Shown here in pieces: positions 18,839 to 27,895 of a stretch of 38,693 nucleotides of DNA (position 1 is its first letter; each line of letters begins with the position of its first letter). The translations under genes were made by a program, and so were the position numbers. The stretch covers positions 1 through 38,693 of the IMG/VR virus record IMGVR_UViG_3300042876_000684; one strand, given 5' to 3'. A model generated the notes under the pieces. That model saw only the letters and a program-made list of their open reading frames with translations. It did not search any database and was not told where the DNA came from. Source of the DNA: a virus.

Positions 18839-19973
18839 TCTTCACTCCCAGGCTATGGACATTGCCGAAGACGCATTCCATCTACGTCGCACCGGCCAAT
18901 TTGAAAAAGCCAAATCCTGCTTCCTGCAAGCTCTGGATTTAGAAGCGCGCGCTGCCTATATGCTCTCGCTGACGCCGGAAAACGAACCCTCTCGCTCCAT
19001 TCTTTTCCGCAGCGCTGCATCTCTTGCCTATCATGGTGGAGATTACGACACCGCCGAGCGGTTGGTATCCAATGGATTAGCAGGATTTCCCCCCGAAGAC
19101 GTTCGCGTCGAACTGAAAGAACTATTCGACGAAATCAATTTCACCTGGCATCTCGCTCGCAGCGGGCAAACCCTATCCGATAACGAATGGGGCTATGAAC
19201 TATATGGCGAAGCCGTTGCCAATGGCAAAATCCAGTTAGATATCTTATTAGGCCGCGCCGATCGGCTCCGGGCACTCTATTACCGCACCTTCGAACGCAA
19301 GCTCAATTGGCCATACCGCACCTCCAGCGATGTCAGCCCGGCACTACGGCAATCTTATGGCCTATATGCCAAAGTCACCCCGGGCAGCTTCATGGTCACC
19401 TTTCAAGTGGGTAAACCAAACCTGCAAATGTCCCTCTTTCCAGAACTCGAAACTGCTCCCAAAGTAGAGCCATCCGAAGTGATCGAAGAAGTGATCCAAT
19501 GTATGGAACTGCTGGAAGGGCTCGAACCCAAAAAGTTAAAGGAGCGCATTCCCGACGAATCCTATTACGATAACTTCGTAGCTCTCTCCAAACATTTATC
19601 TCCAGACGGAGAAGACATCAAAGGAGCTGGGCTCGTATCAAATCACAATGGCAGAGTGCGGACTGTATCATTGCGCAAAAACAAAGTCCAACTCACCCAA
19701 ACTACGCAAAGCAATGAAATCATCCTCGCATCTTCCGAAGAAGAAAAATCAACTCTGACCCTTTCCGGAACCCTGAAAATAGCCAACGCTGCAACCGATG
19801 ACAAATTTGGACGAGTCACATTGATCGACACCGACCACCATAAAACAGACATCAAAGTCCCCATTGCCCTCATGCGCGACATTGTCCAACCTTACTTCGA
19901 TGAAGAAGTTACCATCCAGGTCAGGAAAAACAAAAAGTCCCTTATCCTGGAAGAAATTGAACGTAAAAAATAA
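18822..19973 (+). CDS. Second gene of the cassette: TPR-like helical repeat protein
   Basis: A 383-aa protein. Residues 5-110 look like TPR-type helical hairpins (AFHLRRTGQFEKAKSCFLQALDLEARAAYM, then SRSILFRSAASLAYHGG and AERLVSNGLAGFPPEDVR). The middle carries an antiparallel beta region (VTPGSFMVTFQVGKPN) and the C-terminal 130 residues are beta-rich (TLTLSGTLKIA; FGRVTLID; PYFDEEVTIQV), possibly an SH3- or OB-like ligand-binding part. No catalytic motif is seen. The ATG at 18822 overlaps the upstream gene; the longer frame from 18771 is its shadow. A perfect terminator follows at 19982. It is likely a partner of the 189-aa protein. Confidence 0.68.
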   Translation: MPTVNDLHSQAMDIAEDAFHLRRTGQFEKAKSCFLQALDLEARAAYMLSLTPENEPSRSILFRSAASLAYHGGDYDTAERLVSNGLAGFPPEDVRVELKELFDEINFTWHLARSGQTLSDNEWGYELYGEAVANGKIQLDILLGRADRLRALYYRTFERKLNWPYRTSSDVSPALRQSYGLYAKVTPGSFMVTFQVGKPNLQMSLFPELETAPKVEPSEVIEEVIQCMELLEGLEPKKLKERIPDESYYDNFVALSKHLSPDGEDIKGAGLVSNHNGRVRTVSLRKNKVQLTQTTQSNEIILASSEEEKSTLTLSGTLKIANAATDDKFGRVTLIDTDHHKTDIKVPIALMRDIVQPYFDEEVTIQVRKNKKSLILEEIERKK

Positions 19974-19981
19974 CTCAACAT

Positions 19982-20009
19982 AAAGACCAGGTCAAATGAC
20001 CTGGTCTTT
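19982..20009 (+). terminator. Perfect-stem terminator after the cassette
   Basis: AAAGACCAGGTCA, loop AA, TGACCTGGTCTTT: a perfect 13-bp stem nine bases after the stop of the 383-aa gene. The short TTTAT after it is a modest U-tract on the plus strand; T-richness on the opposite strand makes it possibly bidirectional. Confidence 0.75.
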
Positions 20010-20024
20010 ATAAAGGGAATCATC

Positions 20025-20654
20025 ATGACAAAATCTCAAATCGCCATCCTCACCACCCTGATCCTGGCCACCCTGGTCATCATCGCCGCTATCCTCCTCT
20101 TCAAGTTTCAGCCTGCCCTCTTCCTACCTCCCACGCCTACGCAGGCCCCGACCCTGCCACCCACCAAAACCCTCGTACCCTCCCTCACATCCATTCCACC
20201 CACCTTCCCTCCCACGTGGACCCCGCTGCCCAGTTCCACGCCTGGCGCAACCGCCACCGCCCGCATTAGTCCCACCCCATCGAAGACTCCAACCGTCTCG
20301 GCAGCGCTCAAAACTGCCATAGCCCAAAGTTTCAAAGGACTGCCCGCTCCGGGATCCAGTGGCGGCTCATTGGACGGTCTACCTGGCGGAAATTGCGAGC
20401 CTGTATTAATGGGCGCATATATCAAAATAACAGGAAGTATCAAAAATAATACCAACGTCCTGATCGGAACCGTTTGGATGCGTGGCAATATTTACGACAA
20501 AAATAAAAATCTTATTAATACCCATGCCAGCATAGCCGATTCGGATCAAATTGCGCCTGGTCAAACCTCAACCTACAGTATCTATATAGATGATCCCAAC
20601 CGGCAATTCGATTCGTGCAGCGTAGAATTCGAGAAAGTTGAATACAAAAAATAA
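20025..20654 (+). CDS. Membrane-anchored surface protein with Pro/Thr linker and FxLYD-like domain
   Basis: A 209-aa protein with an N-terminal uncleaved-type anchor (about 7-28, IAILTTLILATLVIIAAILLF), a 70-residue Pro/Thr/Ser linker (PTPTQAPTLPPTKT), and a C-terminal beta domain (KITGSIKNNTNVLIGTVWM...IAPGQTSTYSIYI) resembling FxLYD domains of extracytoplasmic proteins. It should sit outside the membrane. AAGGGA lies 7 nt before the ATG. Position between the cassette and the integrase suggests a lysogenic-conversion gene, perhaps blocking superinfection or altering the cell surface. The linker style is common in Chloroflexota secreted proteins and is a host clue. Confidence 0.72.
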   Translation: MTKSQIAILTTLILATLVIIAAILLFKFQPALFLPPTPTQAPTLPPTKTLVPSLTSIPPTFPPTWTPLPSSTPGATATARISPTPSKTPTVSAALKTAIAQSFKGLPAPGSSGGSLDGLPGGNCEPVLMGAYIKITGSIKNNTNVLIGTVWMRGNIYDKNKNLINTHASIADSDQIAPGQTSTYSIYIDDPNRQFDSCSVEFEKVEYKK

Positions 20655-20678
20655 CCCCCCTCTGATCTTAGCATCCTA

Positions 20679-22250
20679 ATGCCAAACAAAAACAACCCCT
20701 TTTCCCCCTCCGCCCTGATCGTCGCCTACCTCCGCGATTCCGGAGGAGACGACCAAGACCTATCCGTCCCCCAGCAGGAAGCCGCCCTGCGCGCCTGGTG
20801 CACCGAAAATGACATCACCCTCTCCCAAATCTTCGCCGACGTCGCCGCGCCCGGATCCACCGCCGTAGGGCGTGACGCCTTCCAGCGTATGATGACCTAT
20901 TTTCGCGCCCCCCACTGCCCCGCCGCCGGCCTGGTCGTCTGGAAGTTTTCCCGATTCGCCCGCAACCAGGATGACGCCCAATTCTACAAAGCCGAGCTGC
21001 GCAATATGGGTTTCGTCATCCACTCCATCACCGATAATATCCCCGAGGGCATCGATGGCCGTTTTTTTGAGGCTGCCACGGATTGGATGAACGAAAAATT
21101 CTTACAATCCATGAGCGAAGATGTCAAACGTGGTCTTGCCCACATCGTCCAAAACCTGGGCGCCATCCCCGGCAGCCCGCCCACCGGCTTCATCCGCCAA
21201 CCGGTCGACGCCGGACGCCGCCGCGACGGATCCCCGCACATCCTCCATCGATGGGCCCCGGACCCCAACCAGATCGACACCATCCGCCTGGCCTACACCA
21301 TGCGCGCCCGCCGCGCCACCCTCCAGCAGGTCCACGCCGCCACCCACCTCTGCGGCAGCCTCAACTCTTACACCACCTTTTTCCGTAACCCGATCTACCG
21401 CGGCGAGCTGCACTATGCCGACCTGGTCATCCCAAATTACTGCACCCCCATCGTCGACGAAGCCACCTGGCAGGCAGCCCAATCCATCCCCCAGCCCAAA
21501 CATCCCCGCCGGGCCAACTCTCAATACCTCCTCTCTGGCCTGGTCTATTGCGCCCAGTGCGGCAGCCCCATGAACGGTCACACCATCCACATCAAAAAGC
21601 ACACCGAACCCTACGACTATTACCGCTGCGCCCGCTCTCACCGCCGCCGCGACTGCCAGGCACTCCCCATCCAACGCCAGGCGCTCGAGACCCTGATCCT
21701 CGCCCACCTCACCACCGACGTGCTCAGCTCCGAAATGATCGCCAATCACCAGGCAGGCATCGACCACCAGCAGGAAGAGGATGCTGCCCAGGCCACCGCC
21801 GAACGCACCGAACTCAACAAACGCCAGGCCCAGCTCACCAAACGGATCGCCAACGTCGTCAACACCCTGGCCGACGTCGGCAGCTCCCCCGCCCTGATCG
21901 CAAAATTGAAAGCAATGGAAACCGAACAGTCCCAAATCCAGGCATCCCTGGCCGAATTATCCCGCCCCCAGACCATCCACAGCCCCACCCCGGCGCAGAT
22001 CGCCGCCGCGGCTGCGCGCATCCAGCAATTTATCGACGACCCGGAGCATCAAAACGACCTGCGCTCGATCTTCCACGCCCTGATCCATCGCATCACCGTG
22101 GAAAGAAAAGACCGCGTTATCCGCGGTCTGCTCACTTACTACCATCCCCCTGGGGTATTAGAATTTGTGTCTATGAACGTACTTCCCCGTGGGGGCACAC
22201 GCTATAGACACAAATTCGTTGTCTCGATCTACTCAAAAACGACATCATAG
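20679..22250 (+). CDS. int: Large serine recombinase (phage integrase)
   Basis: A 523-aa large serine integrase that would catalyse attP x attB recombination. The resolvase domain has the catalytic Ser21 in YLRDS, Q32/Q33 in SVPQQEAAL, and the SRFAR segment (91-95). The recombinase domain spans about 165-275, then the zinc ribbon C291-x2-C294...C317...C326 (YCAQCGSPM, YYRCARSH), and a coiled coil at about 355-430. Length fits the family. No clear ribosome site precedes the ATG 24 nt after the previous gene. The last 20 codons coincide with a 57-bp inverted-repeat element that may be attP, so integration would replace the C-terminus. It is convergent with the last tail gene across a bidirectional terminator. 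Confidence 0.95.
   Translation: MPNKNNPFSPSALIVAYLRDSGGDDQDLSVPQQEAALRAWCTENDITLSQIFADVAAPGSTAVGRDAFQRMMTYFRAPHCPAAGLVVWKFSRFARNQDDAQFYKAELRNMGFVIHSITDNIPEGIDGRFFEAATDWMNEKFLQSMSEDVKRGLAHIVQNLGAIPGSPPTGFIRQPVDAGRRRDGSPHILHRWAPDPNQIDTIRLAYTMRARRATLQQVHAATHLCGSLNSYTTFFRNPIYRGELHYADLVIPNYCTPIVDEATWQAAQSIPQPKHPRRANSQYLLSGLVYCAQCGSPMNGHTIHIKKHTEPYDYYRCARSHRRRDCQALPIQRQALETLILAHLTTDVLSSEMIANHQAGIDHQQEEDAAQATAERTELNKRQAQLTKRIANVVNTLADVGSSPALIAKLKAMETEQSQIQASLAELSRPQTIHSPTPAQIAAAAARIQQFIDDPEHQNDLRSIFHALIHRITVERKDRVIRGLLTYYHPPGVLEFVSMNVLPRGGTRYRHKFVVSIYSKTTS
22161..22217. other. Candidate attP overlapping the integrase 3' end
   Basis: Perfect 14-bp inverted arms GAATTTGTGTCTAT (22161-22174) and ATAGACACAAATTC (22204-22217) flank an inner CCCC-GT-GGGG (22185-22194). 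The dyad centres agree within half a base, and partial symmetry (ACGT vs GCGT) continues between them. A roughly 50-60-bp dyad beside the gene with a central dinucleotide is the known form of serine-integrase attP. GT is the candidate crossover dinucleotide. Confidence 0.6.
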
Positions 22251-22265
22251 ATGTCGTTTTTGAGT
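22231..22265. terminator. Bidirectional terminator between integrase and tail genes
   Basis: ACTCAAAAACGACATC, loop ATA, GATGTCGTTTTTGAGT: a perfect 16-bp stem with A5/T5 tracts on both sides. It overlaps the integrase stop region and follows the last minus-strand structural gene, so it can end transcription from both directions. Confidence 0.88.
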
Positions 22266-22287
22266 TAATACGGCTCAAACATGAAAT

Positions 22288-22914
22288 CTATACCCCTGTA
22301 TCCTCATAGAAATAAAGCCGGATCAAAACATTACCGTTACCGGTGGTCGTGACCCGGAACAAATACTCCGTGTTGGATTTCAGCACCCACTCCGACAGGG
22401 CCCGTTCGACGTTCGAAACCGCTTTACCCGAAAACAGATATCCCTGGAAAAACTGAGTCCCCAGGGCGTTGGGGGTCAAGGCCGTGCCGCCGCTGATGTA
22501 AATTTTCGTGTTAGGCGCTCCGCCCACATTGCGGTTGCGGTTGAATATTTTAGCGCTATCATCCGTCCCCACCGCCGTCCAGGTCGTGCCCTCGTAGAAA
22601 AATATCTGGGCCGTGGTGGTATCCATGATCACCTCGGCAATGAGGTGCGGCGTCCGGGTAGTTGCGGTCAGGGTGGGCACGCTGATGCGCACGTCCCGGG
22701 TAGCCGCGTTCAGCGCCCCAAAGTTGAACCACTCCCACGCCTCCCCCTCATGGATCTGGTGGTGATCGAAATCCAGCACAATCGGCAAATTGCTGATCAC
22801 ATCCCCCGGCCCGATCTGTACCTGGAGCACATTCCCCGCCGGCGTCTGGCTGCGCGCCGTCACTGCCGCGGTCAAACCTGTAATTGCATCTCGAATCGCA
22901 CCAATGAGGCTCAT
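22288..22914 (-). CDS. Probable virion/tail-associated protein
   Basis: A 208-aa protein, last of the late operon. VLDFDHHQIHEGEAWEWFNFG near 47-68 followed by a beta-rich part (HLIAEVIMDTTTAQIFFYEG; NVLIRLYFYEDTG) is typical of small structural proteins at the tail end of siphovirus gene sets; it may be a fibre accessory or decoration protein. No enzymatic motif is seen. It starts four bases after the fibre gene. Confidence 0.68.
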   Translation of the reverse strand: MSLIGAIRDAITGLTAAVTARSQTPAGNVLQVQIGPGDVISNLPIVLDFDHHQIHEGEAWEWFNFGALNAATRDVRISVPTLTATTRTPHLIAEVIMDTTTAQIFFYEGTTWTAVGTDDSAKIFNRNRNVGGAPNTKIYISGGTALTPNALGTQFFQGYLFSGKAVSNVERALSEWVLKSNTEYLFRVTTTGNGNVLIRLYFYEDTGV

Positions 22915-22918
22915 ATCA

Positions 22919-24442
22919 TTACTCCCATTTTCCCGTTTCCGTACAGGTCAAAATCAAATCCTCGCCGGCGTAAAGCGTCTGGCTGCTCTCGCCTTTGATC
23001 GTGTCGGATCCATCCGCGAAGATCACCAGTGACCCCGTCCGGCAGATAATCCGGTAGGTTTGGCCTACCACGGTTGCCGCCGGCAAAAATGCGTTGGCCG
23101 TAGCGGTAAACACCACTACATCATCGTTGGCCGCCAGGGTGTAATTGCCCGATTTGATTGCCACCTGTGGTTTGGCCGGTGCAGCCCAGACTGGTAGCCC
23201 ACCGATCCGGGTCAATATGTCTCCTTCGTCCGTCCCGATAGGCAGCCGTTCCGGCGCCAGATGTAAGCGAGTCAACGTCAGATCATGCGTGTCCGAATAA
23301 ACAACCGCAGCCGCGGTTCGTGATTGACTGGTCAGAACATACACTCCATCTGTCGGAGAGTTATCCACAAAAGATCCCGAAAACTGGACATTGTGCCCAT
23401 TGGTAGAATCGGCAGTCATCAGTTGGTCACTGGTGGCCAGCAACGCCCCAGTAACGCTGCCCCGGCGAAGGTTAATAGTTACGTATTTGTAGTAGCCATA
23501 GGCGGATACGCTCGTCCACACGTCCCACGTAATGGTGATCGGGCTTCCTGTGCTGATCACCAGGGTGCATCCGGGTATTGCCGCTTCCTCGTTAGCGGTG
23601 CTTGGGTTGATGGTTTCGTTAATTCCAGGATCGTAGTTCTCAACGCGGATTTCAGCGGCGTCGGATTCATAGATCATGTCCCCTTTCGTTGTCATCGGAT
23701 TTATGAAATCATCAATGATCTCCTTCATCACAAACCGCAAATCAACGATATCCGTCCCACCCAGCGCCTCGATGATCGCCTCCTGATTGAAATACAGCCG
23801 CACTGCGCCTAACACATACTGGCTGTCCGATGGAGGTCTGGGGATCCCCGCATAGTTTGGCGACAACACAACATCAAATTCGCTGCCAACAGTCCAAACC
23901 AGAACCCCGGATGCGTTGATTGTGCACAAGACATAAAGAGCCTTATCCAGGTTAATTGGTGAGTAGATCGACAAATCCACAGGAGGATCCAGCGCCTCGA
24001 CTAAAACATATTGCCCCAATGCGCTCGCCCACACCAAAATTGGATAAACAATCACACTCAGATTTTCATATGCCGCGAGCCGTCCGGCCATGATCTGTTG
24101 GGGCCAAACGGGGACCGGATCCGCACCCTCCCAGGAGTGCTGCTCGCCATGCTCAACGGTTTGAGCCTGATCCGCGCCATAGGTCCACCCGGCGCGGGTC
24201 CCCAAAATCTGAGGGACATTGGGGTTATCGGCATCATACCCAACCCAGACAGGGAGGTCAGCAACCGGAGCAATCCGGATGTTGTAAACCTGCGTTACCT
24301 CTCCGTTGATCCGGCAAAAGACCCAGTTATCAACGTCGGGGACTTTCACAAGGCTGGTTCCATCTCCCATGATCCCCGGAATCGGATCGAGCTTATTTTG
24401 TTTCGAGCCTAAAACATTTTGAAATTGATCACGTAGTTTCAT
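22919..24442 (-). CDS. Tail fibre / receptor-binding-like protein
   Basis: A 507-aa protein. The first 100 residues read as a globular attachment domain (WVFCRINGEVTQVYNIRI...LPVWVGYDADNP), the centre contains beta-strand-rich, Thr/Ser-rich repeats (TLVISTGSPITITWDVW; VTINLRRGSV), and the C-terminus is a small beta domain common in fibres (SGNYTLAANDDVVVFTATA; TYRIICRTGSLVIFADGSDT). The position at the end of the tail module fits host recognition. The start is taken at ATG 24442 (MKLRDQFQ), seven bases after the hub-gene stop, rather than the frame-open ATG at 24490, whose first residues are Arg-rich noise. Confidence 0.72.
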   Translation of the reverse strand: MKLRDQFQNVLGSKQNKLDPIPGIMGDGTSLVKVPDVDNWVFCRINGEVTQVYNIRIAPVADLPVWVGYDADNPNVPQILGTRAGWTYGADQAQTVEHGEQHSWEGADPVPVWPQQIMAGRLAAYENLSVIVYPILVWASALGQYVLVEALDPPVDLSIYSPINLDKALYVLCTINASGVLVWTVGSEFDVVLSPNYAGIPRPPSDSQYVLGAVRLYFNQEAIIEALGGTDIVDLRFVMKEIIDDFINPMTTKGDMIYESDAAEIRVENYDPGINETINPSTANEEAAIPGCTLVISTGSPITITWDVWTSVSAYGYYKYVTINLRRGSVTGALLATSDQLMTADSTNGHNVQFSGSFVDNSPTDGVYVLTSQSRTAAAVVYSDTHDLTLTRLHLAPERLPIGTDEGDILTRIGGLPVWAAPAKPQVAIKSGNYTLAANDDVVVFTATANAFLPAATVVGQTYRIICRTGSLVIFADGSDTIKGESSQTLYAGEDLILTCTETGKWE

Positions 24443-24449
24443 GTCTCTC

Positions 24450-27290
24450 CTACGCCGGCGGACAAACATTATAGAGAGCCAGGCTGTCAATATCGATCCG
24501 CCTGGTAGCGACCGGAGTTACTTCAACGTCCCACCGGAAAATTGTGGTCTGATCCGGGTCCCACCACAATTTGACCTCAAAGCCCAGGAAGCGAATTTGT
24601 GGTACTGCAACCGTCGTCGCCTCATACCCGCTCGTGTTATATTGCGTGGTCCCGACCTGGTAGACAGGATGTCCATAGGTCCCGTATGGATACCAGTAAA
24701 ACTCCAATTGGCGCATCCGGCTGCCGGATGCCCTCAACCGCACTGTGTAGTGCAATGCCGGGTTTGGCTTCATTTCGATTATCGCACCATGATAGATCAG
24801 GTTTCCACAGCCTCCACAGATAATAGAGGCATTCAGAACCACATAAGCCTTTGGCGTAGATTGTATGGTGTTTGTCGACTGGTAGTAAATCGATCCACTC
24901 TGGCCTAACCCGCATTGCGGTTCACTGATATTCCCAGTCGGCACCCCATCAAGATCAATAGCATCTCCGCCCATATCCAGCTTAATCGCGTATATCTCCG
25001 TGGCGGCCAATGGACCAAAGACACCACTGCGTACCTCACCCGGCGCGCTCACCGGGTCCTTGATACCTGTGACGAGCGTACCGCCAGATCTGCTTACCCC
25101 ATTGATCGAATAGAACGTATCATCCAGAGTAGGCACCCACGGTGACACCGAATCGTTGCGCGCATAAAACTTGCCCTTCAGCACGTATCTGGACTGATTC
25201 GGGCTGCCGGCCGCCCGGATTGTGCACGGGATATTGCCGTAATTCGGCCCCGCGTCGTTTGTGTACGTTCCCCTCATCCACGTATCCCACGGACCATTCG
25301 CCGGCGACGTGCTTAAACAATCGTCACCGGGAGGATCTACCGGTTGCGGATTCAGTGGCGGCTGAGGAATAACAATAGGCCCCCAACCGAATTTTGGCAG
25401 CTTGAATGGCGGATTGGGTTCCCCTCCCCCGGCGCGCTTGTTTGGTTTTGGCGTCGACGGCTGGGTAACTGTTACCGCCGGACCATCGAGCGTTTCCGCC
25501 TCAAACTCGATCTCAGGCTCAAGCGTTCCTGCCTCAGGGTCAAAAACATAGGACACCCGCCGCGGGATGATTCGCTTTGTCCAGGCCACCCCATAGGGGG
25601 TATCACTGGCGGTCACCGTCAGGGTGCAATACTGCCGCGGGGCAACGTCGATCATGCGATTATTGCCGGCCAATCGAACGGTGATTGCCGGATATTCGTT
25701 GTTTACCCGGGTCAAGAGACGCCCGGTCAGGGTATTGGCTTGTGCCTGAGACGCAAACAGCAAATTGTTTTTATTTTGCTTGTTGCCGAATTGGCCCAGG
25801 GCATTGCCCGGCGCGGATGACAGCATGGTTTGGAAGCGCCCATCAAAATAAAAACCGGCGGTTTCAAACCATCCGCACACCGCATATTCCCGCCGTTCAA
25901 TGTCGATGTCACCCGTCCAATCGAGATTGGCTACATCCATCACCACCGGCAAAGCGTTGCGCTCGGTATATTCGATCATTTGGGGATCGACCTCGACGAA
26001 CAACCGCCCGTACCGGTCGCACCGTGGAGAGGCTGTGACCTGGTCGCTGAACGATTTCAATTGTTCCCAGAACCCGCCCAGGTTACCCGATGCACTAAAC
26101 ATCGGGCGAGTATCCCCGGTCGGGTAAATATCCATGCAAAGCGCTGCCGTTGACCTCCACACAGCCCAGCACCAAATCGCCTTATCGACCGTCAAATCTT
26201 CCATGTGCAGCCAGTCCACCGCTTGATCTGGCGCACCTGGGGCAACCGCTGCCGTGTCCATCAGCGTAAACGGCCAGTTGGTTGCCTTCGAGAGCCACCA
26301 GGCCGGACCCTGCACCCCAAACGATCCCTGCGATAGCTCCGGATTCCATTTCACCGATCCGGTTTCAATCCGTCCCAGGGTGACGACGTGCTCATAGCCG
26401 GCCACCGGCCCGATGGATTGGATCGTATTGCCATAATGATCCTCAGCCACAAGGGCCACCATTGCCCGGCTGCGAGCTGCCGAAATCGTGAGCGGGTCGT
26501 AAATCTGGACCTTGTACGAGAAACCCTCGTTACTGCCCTCGATCCGCTCTACCATAAAATTATTGGTCAGAGGAGAGCTATCGTCGTACACGTACACATA
26601 GCGATATCCGTACCCGGTTTGAGTCCCGACCGTCGCCGCGCACCGGATCCGGTAATTGCCCACCTGGCTGAATGTCACCGTTGGCGCGCTGGCCGTGTCA
26701 TCATCGAATGTCACCGCTGCCGGGCCGTTCCCCGTCCAGAGATAACTATCAATGGTATCTCCCGGCACCCACGACGCGGATCCATCCATCACCAGGCTAA
26801 CGCTGCCCCCGGCCAGTTTGAGCGTGTTTAAATAGGGCCCCATCACCACCACCGGAATCATGGCTGTGTATTGGTCGGTGTACGGAGTTTCCCCTTCCAG
26901 CTCATACGCCCCGCCCAAAAAATTGAGCTTGCGCGCCCACACTTCGAAATCGTCGATGATCGTCAGATATTGGTCGACTGCCCAGACGATGTTTGACACC
27001 TCGCCCAGGGTGATGTTATTGGCGTCAATCGCTCTGACCCTGGCAAATCCGAGGTCAGAGCCGCCGGCAGTCGATCCTACCATCAAAGTCATGCCATCGA
27101 TCACGTTTCCGAGCGTACCAGCGCCATTGTGGTACGCGATCTCTGTAACTTTGTCATTTTCCGGAGGAACATTTTCTACCTGCCCGCTGAAAACGACTTC
27201 TGGCGTGTAAATAAACAAAAATAACTTGCTCCATTGCGAATCCGATCTCATCAGACCCCGTTCTGTGGTGGTTATTGCGCGCGCCATCAT
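24450..27290 (-). CDS. Large tail-tip/hub-like protein with PKD domain
   Basis: A 946-aa protein, the largest of the tail genes after the tape measure. Residues about 145-236 form a PKD/Ig-like domain (GSASWVPGDTIDSYLWTGNG...VTFSQVGNYRI). Residues about 240-610 are hub-like beta domains (GFSYKVQIYDPL, VKWNPELSQGSFGVQGPAWW, FDPEAGTLEPEIEFEAETLDG) as in tail tips that bind the distal tail protein. A Pro/Lys-rich linker follows (STPKPNKR...PQPPLNPQPVDPP) and a C-terminal domain with paired cysteines (IICGGCGN). The PKD domain suggests binding to host surface carbohydrate or protein. The start overlaps the distal-tail gene stop by ATGA. Confidence 0.8.
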   Translation of the reverse strand: MMARAITTTERGLMRSDSQWSKLFLFIYTPEVVFSGQVENVPPENDKVTEIAYHNGAGTLGNVIDGMTLMVGSTAGGSDLGFARVRAIDANNITLGEVSNIVWAVDQYLTIIDDFEVWARKLNFLGGAYELEGETPYTDQYTAMIPVVVMGPYLNTLKLAGGSVSLVMDGSASWVPGDTIDSYLWTGNGPAAVTFDDDTASAPTVTFSQVGNYRIRCAATVGTQTGYGYRYVYVYDDSSPLTNNFMVERIEGSNEGFSYKVQIYDPLTISAARSRAMVALVAEDHYGNTIQSIGPVAGYEHVVTLGRIETGSVKWNPELSQGSFGVQGPAWWLSKATNWPFTLMDTAAVAPGAPDQAVDWLHMEDLTVDKAIWCWAVWRSTAALCMDIYPTGDTRPMFSASGNLGGFWEQLKSFSDQVTASPRCDRYGRLFVEVDPQMIEYTERNALPVVMDVANLDWTGDIDIERREYAVCGWFETAGFYFDGRFQTMLSSAPGNALGQFGNKQNKNNLLFASQAQANTLTGRLLTRVNNEYPAITVRLAGNNRMIDVAPRQYCTLTVTASDTPYGVAWTKRIIPRRVSYVFDPEAGTLEPEIEFEAETLDGPAVTVTQPSTPKPNKRAGGGEPNPPFKLPKFGWGPIVIPQPPLNPQPVDPPGDDCLSTSPANGPWDTWMRGTYTNDAGPNYGNIPCTIRAAGSPNQSRYVLKGKFYARNDSVSPWVPTLDDTFYSINGVSRSGGTLVTGIKDPVSAPGEVRSGVFGPLAATEIYAIKLDMGGDAIDLDGVPTGNISEPQCGLGQSGSIYYQSTNTIQSTPKAYVVLNASIICGGCGNLIYHGAIIEMKPNPALHYTVRLRASGSRMRQLEFYWYPYGTYGHPVYQVGTTQYNTSGYEATTVAVPQIRFLGFEVKLWWDPDQTTIFRWDVEVTPVATRRIDIDSLALYNVCPPA

Positions 27291-27895
27291 ACCTGATCCT
27301 CCAACCGTTGGAATTTGATCTCCAGATCGACCCGGCGCAGAAAGTCGCGGTCCTCTTCCGGCCAGACCAGCACAGCCTTGTAAGGCTTGAATGTATCCCC
27401 TACATTTTGGCGGGTCGCGATGTAGACCTCAGCCGAAGCCCCCGGGCAGAACGTCCGGAGCTGCTCGATCTCTTCCGGGCGGATGATCTTCCAGTACCAG
27501 GTCGTGGCCTTCCAACCCAACCCCCGGATGGTGCCGTCCCCCAGTTGGACCGGCTTCGACCAGGGGTGGAAGGTCGACTTAGGCGCGGGCACCAACCGCG
27601 TCAGGCTGCGCAATGCGGTCATGCCCACCAGGCTGGTCCCGATCATATACTCGCTGTAACCGGTAAAGTCCTTGCCGGTTAGATTGGCGCTCACCACCGT
27701 CACAGCCAGGGTCGGGTGGTAAAAGCCACAACCGGCCTTGCTGGGAGTCAGGGTGTACGACCCCGCCGGCACCGCCGAAATCGTATAAGTGCCATCGCTG
27801 GCGGTCACCGCTGAGCGTGTGCCATCCGAAACGGTCACGCCGGGAAGACCCACCCCGGCGGCTAAAATTGTGCCTGAAATCGTGTAGGTGGTCAT
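27287..27895 (-). CDS. Distal-tail-like protein with Ig-like carboxypeptidase-regulatory domain
   Basis: A 202-aa protein. Residues 1-80 match a CarboxypepD-regulatory-like/Ig fold: ISGTILAAGVGLPGVTVSDG...TASDGTYTISAVPAGSYTLTPSK in separated parts, a domain found on phage tails. Residues 95-200 are a tail-component-like part (PVQLGDGTIRGLGWKATTW, LVWPEEDRDFLRRVDLEIKFQ) located between tape measure and hub, the place of the Dit protein. It is coupled by ATGA to both neighbours. The Dit call is positional; the Ig-like fusion is the secure part. Confidence 0.72.
   Translation of the reverse strand: MTTYTISGTILAAGVGLPGVTVSDGTRSAVTASDGTYTISAVPAGSYTLTPSKAGCGFYHPTLAVTVVSANLTGKDFTGYSEYMIGTSLVGMTALRSLTRLVPAPKSTFHPWSKPVQLGDGTIRGLGWKATTWYWKIIRPEEIEQLRTFCPGASAEVYIATRQNVGDTFKPYKAVLVWPEEDRDFLRRVDLEIKFQRLEDQV

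Noticed and set aside
21102-21935. 277-codon minus-strand frame within the integrase gene
   Set aside because: Gly/Val/Ala-rich shadow of the integrase; the plus-strand domains are unmistakable.
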